Source: Xanthomonas albilineans (lineage in GTDB: Bacteria; Pseudomonadota; Gammaproteobacteria; Xanthomonadales; Xanthomonadaceae). Taken from it: a stretch of 64,000 nucleotides of DNA. Position numbers and translations under genes: made by a program. Under the pieces are notes generated by a model that made no database searches, was not told where the DNA came from, and was given only the letters and a program-made list of their open reading frames with translations. The stretch lies in assembly GCF_002939705.1 (NCBI RefSeq), contig NZ_MDCB01000004.1:125605-189604 (forward strand). The letters run 5' to 3'. Positions 11,327 to 19,686 of this stretch are shown here, piece after piece. Numbering within the stretch: the first letter of the stretch is position 1; every line of letters begins with the position of its first letter.

Positions 11327-12469
11327 ATGTCGTCGCGCCTGTGCCTGTTGCTTGTCCTCTGCGCCAGCGTGTGCCTGGGCGCCTGCTCCTCCACCTCGCT
11401 GAGCGACCGTCTGGTCGCACCGGGTGGCGTATCGCCGCTGATGGACGAGGAACGCATCCAAAGCCTGCTGGCGACCCTCCCCAATCGCAGCGGACACGTG
11501 GTGGTGCCGGGCGGCATCCCGATCTTCTGGCGCGCGATCGACCCAGGCGATTACCGCATGCGCTACCGCTACGAACACGCCAGTCGCAACGCCAACGGCC
11601 ACGAACACGCCGACTTCGCGATGGACGTGGCGACACCGGTGCCCGGGACACACTTAGCGCCGCGCGGCACCGTGGTGCTGTTGCACGGCTGGATGATGGA
11701 CGGCGACTCGCTGCTGCCATGGTCGCTGGATCTGGCTCAAGCTGGCTACCGCAGCATCAGCATCGACCTGCGCAACCACGGTCGTTCCGGCGGCGGGCCG
11801 GCCGGCTACGGCACCCGCGAATCCGATGACGTGGTCGCGGCGATCCACGCCCTGCGCGCGCGCGGCGAAGTGCAGGGGCCTGTCTACCTGTTCGGGGTGT
11901 CCTACGGCGCGGCCACCGCATTGTTCGCCGCGCAAAAGCTCGGCAACGCGGTCGAGGGTGTGGTGGCGCTGGAGTCCTTCGCCAACGCAGGCCGCGGTAT
12001 CCGCGACATGATCCCGCACATGCTCGCCAGTCACCCGCGCGGCTGGATGGCCAGCGCCGCGATGGATCTGGCGCGGTGGCGCTATGGCGATCAAAACCTG
12101 GACGCGGTGATCGCCAGCGCCAATCAACGTCTGGCGCTGAATCTGGACCAAGTCGACGTCACCGCCGCAGCACGCATCGCAACCGCCTGCGTGCTACTGC
12201 TGCATGGCAGTGCCGACCAACATATCCCGGTTGCGCACGGCCGATTGCTGGCACTGGACGCGCCGCGTGCGCACTACCTGGAGATGCCCGGCGAGAATCA
12301 CCTGAGCCTGCCGATGCGGCTGGATCTACTGGCGCCAACGATAGAAGACTGGTTCGCCGAATTACCAGCGCCACGCCACGACGGCGACTGTCCGCAGCCG
12401 CTGCCGCCACGCGTGGATGCGACCCAGCAGTTCACCGTCACCCCGACCGTGAACACCAGCCGAAGTTGA
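11327..12469 (+). CDS. Alpha/beta-hydrolase lipoprotein
   Basis: A 380-residue protein with a lipoprotein signal (hydrophobic stretch LCLLLVLCASVCLGAC; the lipobox Cys is at about residue 20). The mature part is an alpha/beta-hydrolase. It has the oxyanion motif VVLLHGWMMDG, a strand ending DLRNHGRSGG, and the nucleophile elbow GVSYGAAT with Ser as nucleophile. A late Asp (GSADQHIP) and His (GENHLSL) complete the triad. It is therefore a membrane-attached periplasmic esterase or peptidase-like hydrolase of unknown substrate. It stands alone and converges on rarD. Confidence 0.85.
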   Translation: MSSRLCLLLVLCASVCLGACSSTSLSDRLVAPGGVSPLMDEERIQSLLATLPNRSGHVVVPGGIPIFWRAIDPGDYRMRYRYEHASRNANGHEHADFAMDVATPVPGTHLAPRGTVVLLHGWMMDGDSLLPWSLDLAQAGYRSISIDLRNHGRSGGGPAGYGTRESDDVVAAIHALRARGEVQGPVYLFGVSYGAATALFAAQKLGNAVEGVVALESFANAGRGIRDMIPHMLASHPRGWMASAAMDLARWRYGDQNLDAVIASANQRLALNLDQVDVTAAARIATACVLLLHGSADQHIPVAHGRLLALDAPRAHYLEMPGENHLSLPMRLDLLAPTIEDWFAELPAPRHDGDCPQPLPPRVDATQQFTVTPTVNTSRS

Positions 12470-12507
12470 GCGCAGAATCGCCTCCCGCGATCATCCGTAT
12501 CGACCCT

Positions 12508-13425
12508 CTATGCCGCTCCGCGGCGCCGCCCGATCCCCGAGCGCCACACGCTCTCGCCAGCGAACAGCAGCAGCCCGATCCAGATCGCAGCAAAGCCCAG
12601 CGCTCGGTCAGCATCGAAGGGCTCACCGAAAAACCAAACACCCAGCAGCAACTGCAAACTTGGCGAGATGTACTGAAGCAATCCGATCAGCGACAATGGA
12701 ATGCGCCGCACCCCATAGGCGAAACCGATCAGCGGCGCCGCCGTGACCGCACCGCCGCATATCAACAGCACGTCGTCGCGCCAGCCCCAGGCGCCCAAAA
12801 ACCCGCCGCCGTGACCGGCCTCGCCCCAGAGCACGAAGCCCAGGGCCGGCAGGAACAGATACACGCTTTCCACGCCCAATCCAGCCACCGCATCCACGTG
12901 CGCCAGCTTGCGCAGCAGGCTGTACAGTCCGAACGAGCAGGCCAGACCCAGCGCGACCCAAGGCGGCGTGCCTGCATCGACAGTGAGCCAAGCCACACCG
13001 AGCGCAGCACAGGCCACCGCCAACCATTGCAGCCGACGCAGGCGTTCATGCAACACCAATACCCCAAGCAACACGTTGACCAGCGGACTGATGAAATAAC
13101 CAAGGCTGCTCTCGATCACATGCCCGGCATTGATCGCCCAAATGTACAGGCCCCAGTTGAAGGCGATCGCCAAGCTGCTGAACGCAAGCGTGACCAGCGC
13201 ACGCGGTTGCGCGGCGATGCGCCGCCACCACTGCAGGCGTGCGCTGTACAGCAGCCAGGCCACCACCAACATGGCGCTCCACACAACGCGGTGGGCGATG
13301 ATATGCGCAGACGGCACCGCCTTGAGCAAATGCCAATACAGCGGCGCCACGCCCCACAGCGCGAAGGTCGCAGCAGTCATCCATACACCGCGCCGCAAGT
13401 CGTGCTCGGCAACGCTCATCGCCAT
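12508..13425 (-). CDS. rarD: RarD, EamA-family transporter
   Basis: A 305-residue inner-membrane protein with ten predicted helices in two EamA repeats. RarD hallmarks include FALWGVAPLYWHLLKAVPS near the N-terminus, AINAGHVIESSLGYFISPL in the middle and LLQYISPSLQLLLGVWFFGE near the end. RarD proteins are drug/metabolite-transporter members; in Escherichia coli RarD was linked to chloramphenicol sensitivity, and the natural substrate is unclear. ATG 13425 (GGCGAGGAC upstream) was preferred to the longer open frame starting at 13512. Confidence 0.88.
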   Translation of the reverse strand: MAMSVAEHDLRRGVWMTAATFALWGVAPLYWHLLKAVPSAHIIAHRVVWSAMLVVAWLLYSARLQWWRRIAAQPRALVTLAFSSLAIAFNWGLYIWAINAGHVIESSLGYFISPLVNVLLGVLVLHERLRRLQWLAVACAALGVAWLTVDAGTPPWVALGLACSFGLYSLLRKLAHVDAVAGLGVESVYLFLPALGFVLWGEAGHGGGFLGAWGWRDDVLLICGGAVTAAPLIGFAYGVRRIPLSLIGLLQYISPSLQLLLGVWFFGEPFDADRALGFAAIWIGLLLFAGESVWRSGIGRRRGAA

Positions 13426-13970
13426 GTCCTCGCCACCGAGATCACCGCCGCACCGGCCAGAACTTGCACAACAGACCAACAGCCGCGGAAAGCCTCGCGC
13501 GCGCAGGAGCAACCGAAGCGAACAGAGATGACATACGCAAACGACATGAACGAAGAAGATGGCCTCGAATTCTAGGGCTTGTGACGACGCACGTTGAAGC
13601 CAGATGCGTTGGTCATCCGCCGTGCCTAGCGCGATGCTGCTGATGCCGTCCTTGCCATGGCCAAGTCAACCCGCGCGACGCATGCAGCGTGGCACTGACG
13701 GCCAGCCCGACGGTACGCCATATTGGCGCGCGCCAAACTTACGTGACTGGCCTTGTCTCAACGCACTCCAGATAACTTCGCAGTCAACTTTTCGAAGTAC
13801 ATCACACGTTCCAGGCCAGCAACACAAAAGCACTGGACCGGTCTGGCGACGATGCCAGACCGGCGCCTTCCCAGCCCTCGCCGGGTCTGCCGACTCACCA
13901 TCCATCCATTAATAATCCATTCATTGTCATGGGCGTATTTCAGCCCTATATCCTTCATTTCGGAACTACC
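13426..13970 (+). other. Gene-free region with a dyad at 13838-13863
   Basis: About 545 bases between the divergent rarD and an unknown gene. No believable coding frame was found. A perfect 10-bp inverted repeat with a 6-base loop (CCGGTCTGGC / GCCAGACCGG) occupies 13838-13863. It could be an RNA hairpin in the leader of the downstream gene or an operator. The bases around it are less GC-rich than neighbouring genes. Confidence 0.5.
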
Positions 13971-14465
13971 ATGGCCAGCATCGATACTTCACTGCCGTCG
14001 GTAGGTAGCGCACCAAACCCATTCGCCACCGCTACAACGAACCCGTTCGGTAACACGGTCCAGGCAAGCAATGACACTGCGGCCGTGCAGCAAGCCGTCT
14101 CGCTGTCATCGGATGCGTCGGTGATCCTCAGCCTCGGCACTTCTTCGCCTGCCGAACAGGGCCTCACCTACACTGCGGCCGGTCTGTTCAATACCATCGT
14201 CAGTGCTGGTTCGGCCGACGGCACCTCGCCCGACCTGAACCAAAATCAGGCAAACCAGTCTTACTCCCAGGGCATTCTGGATGGCATCGGGAACCCTCCG
14301 TCGACACCCGGCATCTATAACGCATCAGGCGTGTTCACTGGCCAGAACACGTTGACCCCGGCATTGTCGTCCGCGCTTAAAGAAAATCCCAACCTGACGG
14401 GTGCCGTCGTCGGCGATCTGCTCAACCAGGGCATCGTGGGCGGTCTGATTTCCACCACTGCCTGA
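13971..14465 (+). CDS. Ser/Thr/Asn-rich protein of unknown function
   Basis: A 164-residue protein with striking composition: no Cys, Trp, His or Arg, one Lys, and abundant Ser, Thr, Asn, Ala and Gly. It is strongly acidic. The N-terminus repeats an NPF motif (NPFATATTNPFGNT), and the C-terminal third is helical (ALKENPNLTGAVVGDLLNQG). There is no classical signal peptide. Such polar, Cys-free N-termini are common in proteins secreted by non-Sec routes, but that is inference. ATG 13971 was chosen over 13929 because the composition changes sharply at that Met; neither has a strong ribosome site. A stable hairpin follows at 14485, supporting a single-gene transcript. Confidence 0.65.
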   Translation: MASIDTSLPSVGSAPNPFATATTNPFGNTVQASNDTAAVQQAVSLSSDASVILSLGTSSPAEQGLTYTAAGLFNTIVSAGSADGTSPDLNQNQANQSYSQGILDGIGNPPSTPGIYNASGVFTGQNTLTPALSSALKENPNLTGAVVGDLLNQGIVGGLISTTA

Positions 14466-14484
14466 GCCGGTCGACGCAGCACTT

Positions 14485-14513
14485 CGGCGAGAGCCCTCCT
14501 TCGGTCCTCGCCG
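14485..14513 (+). terminator. Hairpin downstream of the Ser/Thr/Asn-rich gene
   Basis: CGGCGAG pairs with CTCGCCG, and the stem continues inward with a mismatch and AGCC/GGTC pairing around CTCCTTC. It lies 20 bases after the stop codon. No T run follows, so it may stabilise the 3' end rather than terminate intrinsically. Confidence 0.5.
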
Positions 14514-14589
14514 GGGGGCGACTACTGCTTGGCCAAGCAGCAGGGAGCAGGGAGGCGACCGAACGAAGATGGCCAGAGGCGATGGCTTT

Positions 14590-14745
14590 CTAGCCTAGTG
14601 GGACGGATCCACCGCACTCGTCCGAATCATAGGCCGATGGCACCGCGGCATCTATCTCGCTGCCGCCTTCTCCAACTGACGCATCGTTGGCGGCCTGTGC
14701 GGCACCTCCCATGAACAGAGCGGCGGACAGCAGCAACATGCGCAT
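14590..14745 (-). CDS. Possible small exported protein
   Basis: A 51-residue frame with a plausible Sec signal (MRMLLLSAALFMGGAAQA, cleavage after AQA). A short acidic mature part, NDASVGEGGSEIDAAVPSAY and onward, contains one Cys. There is no convincing ribosome site and the product is not recognised. The signal-peptide pattern is the only support; chance is a real alternative. Confidence 0.35.
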   Translation of the reverse strand: MRMLLLSAALFMGGAAQAANDASVGEGGSEIDAAVPSAYDSDECGGSVPLG

Positions 14746-14856
14746 CGGGTTCACGATCACGACCTGACGACGAGTGGGCAGCACAGTGTAGAACGTGACG
14801 GCGCCGGCAGACAGAGCGCGGTGAGATCATTACCTGCGCAGCGCGCATGGCGCCAC

Positions 14857-15789
14857 TCAACCTGCCAGACGATCCAACCAACACCCCAGCCCCTGCGCAT
14901 TGAGTTCGATGTCCATGTGCAGCACGCGCTCCACTCCGGCATCGTCCAGCGAGCAACCGTGCATGCGTGCGCGCTCCAGGTACAACGCGGTCAATGCGGC
15001 AACCAGACAACGATGACGATCAGGACGGCCGTCGCAGCCACGGGCAATCGCGACCATCGCATCGAGTTGTTCGAACAGCTCCGCCGCCAGCGGCGCCGCG
15101 CCTTCCACAGGGCCGTAGTGCGTCAGATACAGGGTCTGCGGCACGTAATCGAGGATGCGCTGGATCGAGACGCGCATTGCTTCCGGCTCGAACTGCACCG
15201 GCGAGGACGTCGGAATCGCGAACGCACCGCGCGCGCTGTCCAATTCACGGTAGGACAGCCCGAAGGTATCGCCGGTGAACCAGCTGCGGCTACGCGCATC
15301 CCCCACACACAGATGATGGCGGGCATGGCCGGGCGTATCGATACACAGCAATTCGCGCGCGCCCAACCGCAACCGATGACCATCCTCGGCAACGACCACG
15401 CGCTCGGCCGGTACCGGCACGATGCTGCCATAACTGCGCGCCATCTCCTCCTCGCCGTACACCGCCGTGGCGCCCGCGATCAGCCGCGCCGGATCGATCA
15501 TGTGCGACGCGCCGCGCGGATGCACCAACAGGCGCGCATTCGGCAGTCGCTGCAGCAGCGCACCGGCGCCACCAGCATGATCCAGATGGACATGCGTGAG
15601 GATCAGCCAGTCCACCTCGTCCGGCGCCAGGCCAGCGCACTTCAGCGCGTGCAGCAACACCGGTACGGCATGACTGGTACCGCAATCGACGAAAGCTCCG
15701 CGCCCCTGCTCCACCATCAGATAGGCAGCATCGAACTGCGCGCGCTGGAAACCGGTATCGACGAGATGAATGCTGGGATCGCGTGGCAT
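14857..15789 (-). CDS. Metallo-beta-lactamase-fold hydrolase
   Basis: A 310-residue protein with the zinc-binding motif HVHLDH at residues 66-71. Further ligands are in DTPGHARHH and WFTGDTFGLSYREL, and TLYLTHYGP supplies the last His. This is the glyoxalase II/MBL hydrolase superfamily. The substrate is unknown; the C-terminal extension of about 90 helical residues is seen in MBL proteins that are not glyoxalases. It lies downstream of trpS on the same strand with a 160-base gap. Confidence 0.85.
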   Translation of the reverse strand: MPRDPSIHLVDTGFQRAQFDAAYLMVEQGRGAFVDCGTSHAVPVLLHALKCAGLAPDEVDWLILTHVHLDHAGGAGALLQRLPNARLLVHPRGASHMIDPARLIAGATAVYGEEEMARSYGSIVPVPAERVVVAEDGHRLRLGARELLCIDTPGHARHHLCVGDARSRSWFTGDTFGLSYRELDSARGAFAIPTSSPVQFEPEAMRVSIQRILDYVPQTLYLTHYGPVEGAAPLAAELFEQLDAMVAIARGCDGRPDRHRCLVAALTALYLERARMHGCSLDDAGVERVLHMDIELNAQGLGCWLDRLAG

Positions 15790-15948
15790 GGCGTAAGACA
15801 GTGGCTGTGCGAAAGGCCCATTCTAGGCCGCATGGGTGGCATTGACAGCCCAACCCAACGCAGCAGAAACACCCATTTTAAGGCGAGGCTTCAACCCCGA
15901 TCCGACTTCCGCATCGGGGCCGACTCCGCTGCCAGACAGACGCTGCGA

Positions 15949-17238
15949 TCACCCCGCCTCACGCAGACGCTGCAACGCCTGCATTGCCGTTTCGGCGGGT
16001 GCCACCAGGACGACCGGGATCGCCTGCAGCGCATCGGCCTGCGTAACCTGCTTGAGTGCGGCGATGGTCTGCCCAGCATCGCGCGGCGAAGCGAAGCCCG
16101 TACTCTGCAACAACAACGTGCCCTCGCCATCAAGCAACTTGAAATAGAACTGACCGTCACCTTCGCGGTACTGCTTGAAACTCGGTAGCGCCTGTTTAGT
16201 GGCCGTCGCGTTCGGTACGGCGTCGCGCTGCGATAAATCGCGCAATCCCACCGCATGCCGCAATTCGGCCAGGAACGGCGTGGCGTAACGCGCGCGCAAG
16301 CGCTGCGCGTTGTCGCGCAAGGTCGCTTCGATCGCCTCCGGGCGCGCCATCAACGCGTCATAGCGCTCGCGCATCGGCGCGATCTCGACATCGATGCGCT
16401 CGAACAGCTGCTGCTTGGCCTCGCCCCAACCGATGCCGTCGGCGAAGGCTTGCGCGAACGCGGCAGTCTCCTCGACATTGGCGAAGGCTTGGTACAGCTG
16501 GAACAACGCCGAACCCTCGGTGTCCTTCGGCACACCGGGCGCGCGCGAATCGGTCACGATGGCGAACACGCGCTTCTTCAGTTCTTCGCACGGCGCGAAC
16601 AACGGGATGGTGTTGTCGTAGCTCTTGCTCATCTTGCGACCGTCCAGTCCCGGCAGCGTCGCCACCTGTTCGTCGATCAGCGCATCGGGCAAAGTGAAAT
16701 AGTCGCGACCATAAACATGGTTGAAGCGCTGGGCAAAATCGCGCGCCATCTCGATGTGCTGGATCTGGTCGCGGCCCACCGGCACTTGCTGTGCCTTGAA
16801 CAGCAGGATGTCGGCGGCCATCAGCACCGGATACATGAACAAGCCCGCCGTCACGCCAGCATCCTCGTCTTCGCCATCGGCGCGGTTCTTGTCGACCGCG
16901 GCCTTGTAGGCATGCGCACGGTTGAGGATGCCCTTGCTGGCGACGCACGTCAGGAACCAGGTCAGCTCATTGGTCTCCGGCACGTCCGACTGGCGATAGA
17001 ACCATACCTGGGCCGGATCCAGGCCGGCGGCCAGCCAGGTGGCGGCGATCTCCAGCGTCGAGCGTTGGGTACGCATCGGGTCCTGCGCCTTGATCAAGCT
17101 GTGCAGGTCGGCCAGAAAAAAGAAACTCTCGATGCCGGGACGCCGGCTGGCCTGCAGCGCAGGACGGATCGCGCCGACGTAGTTGCCCAAATGCGGCGTG
17201 CCAGAGGTGGTAATGCCGGTGAGAACGCGGGTGGTCAT
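15949..17238 (-). CDS. trpS: Tryptophan-tRNA ligase with C-terminal YegP-like domain
   Basis: Charges tRNA-Trp in the cytoplasm. Class I signatures are PHLG within TSGTPHLGNYVG (residues 11-22) and KMSKS at 202-206. The protein has 429 residues, about 90 more than the minimal bacterial TrpS. From residue ~351 the extra part (YREGDGQFYFKLLDGEG, LLLQSTGFASPRDAGQTI) resembles the YegP/DUF1508 fold, which is normally free-standing. The extension is in frame and well kept, so it is a true fusion rather than a read-through. The ATG at 17238 is the first in frame, directly followed by the Rossmann fold. Confidence 0.93.
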   Translation of the reverse strand: MTTRVLTGITTSGTPHLGNYVGAIRPALQASRRPGIESFFFLADLHSLIKAQDPMRTQRSTLEIAATWLAAGLDPAQVWFYRQSDVPETNELTWFLTCVASKGILNRAHAYKAAVDKNRADGEDEDAGVTAGLFMYPVLMAADILLFKAQQVPVGRDQIQHIEMARDFAQRFNHVYGRDYFTLPDALIDEQVATLPGLDGRKMSKSYDNTIPLFAPCEELKKRVFAIVTDSRAPGVPKDTEGSALFQLYQAFANVEETAAFAQAFADGIGWGEAKQQLFERIDVEIAPMRERYDALMARPEAIEATLRDNAQRLRARYATPFLAELRHAVGLRDLSQRDAVPNATATKQALPSFKQYREGDGQFYFKLLDGEGTLLLQSTGFASPRDAGQTIAALKQVTQADALQAIPVVLVAPAETAMQALQRLREAG

Positions 17239-17392
17239 GCGGAATGGAAGCCGAGGGAAACCCGACGAGTTTAACCGCAGCGCACGCGCGCGTTCCGGCG
17301 CGTGACCGATTCAATCGCGGCGCCAACGCGGCAGCGCATCGCGTCTAGCCATAGTCTTGCTTGCCACGCAAGAGACCAGGCCCATGACAAAA

Positions 17393-17418
17393 AAACGGGC
17401 CGGCAAGCCGACCCGTTT
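17393..17418 (-). terminator. Rho-independent terminator after the first entericidin
   Basis: On the minus strand AACGGGTCGGC pairs with GCCGGCCCGTT around a tiny loop and is followed by a run of seven T. This is a textbook intrinsic terminator 20 bases past the entericidin stop codon. Confidence 0.85.
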
Positions 17419-17437
17419 TCATCGTCGAGTCCGCCGC

Positions 17438-17578
17438 TCAGTTCTTCTTGGCAGCCGCGTCTTCGACTTTCTCGCCAGCCTTCTGCACATCCTTGCCGGC
17501 ACCGGCAACGGTGTTGCAAGCGGACAGCAGGCCCGCCGAGAAGATCGCCAACAGCATCCACGCAAACGTACGCTTCAT
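17438..17578 (-). CDS. Entericidin-like lipoprotein, first copy
   Basis: A 46-residue lipoprotein. The signal (MKRTFAWMLLAIFSAGLLSAC) has lipobox LSAC with Cys21; the mature part NTVAGAGKDVQKAGEKVEDA is the conserved EcnA/EcnB sequence and amphipathic. Members insert into the cell envelope, and in enterobacteria form an antidote/toxin pair linked to stationary-phase lysis. The start is fixed by AAGGAG eight bases upstream. A second copy lies 101 bases upstream on the same strand; a strong terminator follows. Confidence 0.88.
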   Translation of the reverse strand: MKRTFAWMLLAIFSAGLLSACNTVAGAGKDVQKAGEKVEDAAAKKN

Positions 17579-17679
17579 AAAATTCACTCCTTACTTGGTC
17601 ATGGAACGCGGCACTATCACCGCGCGGAATCGTGTACCGGTCGTGCGCAACAGTCTGCCGCCGCGCATGACCGAGACAC

Positions 17680-17832
17680 TCAGCACTTGCCCGCGCTGCA
17701 ATCCTGGGCCTTGTCCTCCACCTTCTCGCCGGCCTTCTGCATATCCTTGCCGGCACCAGCGACAGTGTTGCAGCCGCTCAGCAGGCCAGCGCAGAACAGG
17801 GTCAGCATCATCAGGGTAGTCAGTCGCTTCAT
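17680..17832 (-). CDS. Entericidin-like lipoprotein, second copy
   Basis: A 50-residue paralogue of the neighbouring entericidin. Lipobox LSGC (Cys21) is followed by the nearly identical NTVAGAGKDMQKAGEKVEDK. The tail differs (AQDCSAGKC), adding two Cys that could form a disulfide. Start ATG has AGAGGA eight bases upstream. It is transcribed first of the pair. Which copy is antidote-like and which toxin-like cannot be told from sequence. Confidence 0.87.
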   Translation of the reverse strand: MKRLTTLMMLTLFCAGLLSGCNTVAGAGKDMQKAGEKVEDKAQDCSAGKC

Positions 17833-18253
17833 CGGGAATTCCTCTTGCAATCGAAGATGGTCTGGGCCATGACGATGGGCGCCGCCGCGCTACCGCCTGC
17901 GAGCGAATGTGCCGTCACGACTGTGGATTTCAGGTGAATGAACCCAAACGCCATTCAGTTTCGGCCTCCGGCACTGCATCAGTCGCGCATCGGGGTCGAT
18001 TTGCCAAACAGGCTCTCGATCAAGTCCGCCGGCAGTTCAGACGTCAGGTTGCGGTGATCCAACACTGAGGGGATTACCCAACCACCAACGACTGCTGGGG
18101 CCGAGCGGGAACATACCGCCAGCGCAAGCCGAGGCGGCTTACTATCGGCAACAGCCCGCGCTGCGCGAAGCAGCGTGACTCAAACCAAACAGCCTCCGGG
18201 AAAGCCAGGGCGGTTTAAACCTCGAAATTTGGAATTATTCAGCCCCCTAAAGA
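17833..18253 (-). other. Gene-free region with a possible orphan C-terminal fragment
   Basis: About 420 bases upstream of the entericidins. On the minus strand at about 17979-18107 a frame reads GGWVIPSVLDHRNLTSELP, then ADLIESLFGKSTPMRD and a stop. It has the look of a real protein C-terminus but has no start and no recognised family. The remainder shows no coding signal. The base composition drops toward the AT-rich island beginning at about 18.2 kb. Confidence 0.35.
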
Positions 18254-18280
18254 GGGCCGCCCTAAATGGCAGGGCGGCCC
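18254..18280 (-). terminator. Terminator of the AT-rich exported-protein operon
   Basis: A perfect 10-bp stem (GGGCCGCCCT / AGGGCGGCCC) with a 7-base loop lies nine bases beyond the stop of the small membrane gene. Read on the minus strand it is preceded by an A/T-rich stretch and followed by CTCTTTAG, so termination may work in either direction. Confidence 0.7.
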
Positions 18281-18288
18281 TTATAAAA

Positions 18289-18471
18289 TCAATCCCGATT
18301 GACGTTGCGCGGCCTTGATAAAATATAAAATATTAATGCAAAGTATGAAAAAAAGAAAACAAGAACTATCCAAATAAATTTAACACGCCCCACAGACTTT
18401 CGCGAAAAACATACATACAACAAAGGCAGAATCCAAAGAATAAAGACCCATAAATTATTTATCCCTGACAC
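18289..18471 (-). CDS. Small two-helix membrane protein (PLDc_N-like)
   Basis: A 60-residue protein with two hydrophobic helices (NLWVFILWILPLLYVCFS and FIWIVLVFFFSYFALIFYIL) joined by a basic loop, and a basic tail. The pattern WILP...W..V.FFS...I.Y resembles the PLDc_N family of small membrane proteins. The GTG start overlaps the stop of the exported-protein gene (TAGTG) with GGAGAG just upstream, so the two are translationally coupled. Its low GC matches its partner. A role as membrane partner or immunity-type protein for the upstream product is a guess from the arrangement. Confidence 0.7.
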   Translation of the reverse strand: MSGINNLWVFILWILPLLYVCFSRKSVGRVKFIWIVLVFFFSYFALIFYILSRPRNVNRD

Positions 18472-19436
18472 TACCTACTCTCCGAGCAACTGAGCGTTGT
18501 ACCATCCCAGAAACATTCTGCACCAGCCCAGTTCATCGCCTGACTAAAATCACCCTGGGCCCCAAAGCCCTGAGCCAGATGAATAAAATTTGTTCGGTCA
18601 TAACCAGGATCACCTGTGAAATTATACCTTGCGATGGAACTTCCATTGCTGACCATTGCCTTGTTTTCTGCAATTATATTGCCGTGAGAATCACGAGCGG
18701 TCCCCGGAACAGCAGCGTAGCTATGGGCCTGAAAATCAACCCGATAAGTGCGCTGACTACCGTCGGGAAATTCAACGATGTAAGTCGCATTAAAATTACT
18801 GAAATTTATGAGACTTGAGTTAAAAGCGTTTTCTAGTTGAGCTATTGCCCCGACAAGGCCAGGACCAAATCCGGGGTTTGCTTCAGATAGCGACGGCGCA
18901 CTGAAAGCCTGACTTGTCAAGCGATTAATCACGTTCTGGTTCGCCTGCACCGACACTACGGTATCATAAGCGTTAATATAGCCATTATCACTGGAAGAGC
19001 TTTGCGCTTGAGCGGTTGAAATAAGTGAATCCAAAAAGATGGAGACATAGCGACTCATAAAATAGTCTTGGGAAGACGATACAGATAGAGTGCCATGAAG
19101 GTAAGCAGTGTAACCAAGTGATCGACCATTATTGATGTAAACCTGATGATAATCATTGAAGACTCTCTGATAATCCTGATTGACCGCATTATACTGAACC
19201 GCAGGCGTGCGAGTATAAGGCTTAACATCATTAACATCAATATACGAACAAGCGTTATAGAGTGCATTATTAGAAAAATCCGCAACATAAGTACTACCGG
19301 CACTACATTTAGCAACGACTTGAAACAACTGCTTTTCACTGCACCCCTCGCAGCTTTTGGCAACAACTTGCGCATCAGCAATAGACGAAAAAAATAAAGG
19401 GCCCAAAAAACACACTGAAATGATTACGCTTTTCAT
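18471..19436 (-). CDS. AT-rich exported protein of unknown function
   Basis: A 321-residue protein with a Sec signal (MKSVIISVCFLGPLFFSSIADA). The mature N-terminus has a Cys pair (KSCEGCSEKQ) and two more Cys within 50 residues; another pair is at the C-terminus (AECFWDGTTLSCSE). Disulfide bonds and a periplasmic or outside location are likely. A central Ser/Gln stretch looks flexible. The family is not recognised. ATG 19436 has CTGGAG five bases upstream and was preferred to the longer frame. Codon use and base composition are far more AT-rich than the rest of the window, indicating recent acquisition. It is coupled to a 60-residue membrane protein. Confidence 0.72.
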   Translation of the reverse strand: MKSVIISVCFLGPLFFSSIADAQVVAKSCEGCSEKQLFQVVAKCSAGSTYVADFSNNALYNACSYIDVNDVKPYTRTPAVQYNAVNQDYQRVFNDYHQVYINNGRSLGYTAYLHGTLSVSSSQDYFMSRYVSIFLDSLISTAQAQSSSSDNGYINAYDTVVSVQANQNVINRLTSQAFSAPSLSEANPGFGPGLVGAIAQLENAFNSSLINFSNFNATYIVEFPDGSQRTYRVDFQAHSYAAVPGTARDSHGNIIAENKAMVSNGSSIARYNFTGDPGYDRTNFIHLAQGFGAQGDFSQAMNWAGAECFWDGTTLSCSESR

Positions 19437-19495
19437 AAAACTCCAGTGGTTTATTTTCAGAAATTCAACCATAGCCAGAAGAAATACTTTCCTGA

Positions 19496-19686
19496 TTAGC
19501 CCGCTACTTCAGCGGGGAAGAGCGGCACATCGCACAAGTGACGTTCGGGCCATGACGTGATCCGTGCTGCGGCCACCAGCAGTCGCAGCACCAGGGCGGC
19601 CAGATCGAAGCGACGGTTGAAGCGCCATTACGTCTCGACCAGATGCTACGACGGGGCGGGCTGAAGTATTCGTCCATGAAAAACCT
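19496..19686 (-). pseudogene. Transposase C-terminal remnant (IS1595/ISXo5-like)
   Basis: On the minus strand the frame reads LVET, stop, WRFNRRFDLAALVLRLLVAA, then ARITSWPERHLCDV and a stop at 19496. WRFNRRFDL is the conserved C-terminal end of IS1595-type transposases, where the partner codon before W is usually Gln or Glu; here CAA appears mutated to TAA. A further stop and frameshift precede it. Only the last 50 residues remain, so it is inactive debris at the edge of the AT-rich gene. Confidence 0.6.
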
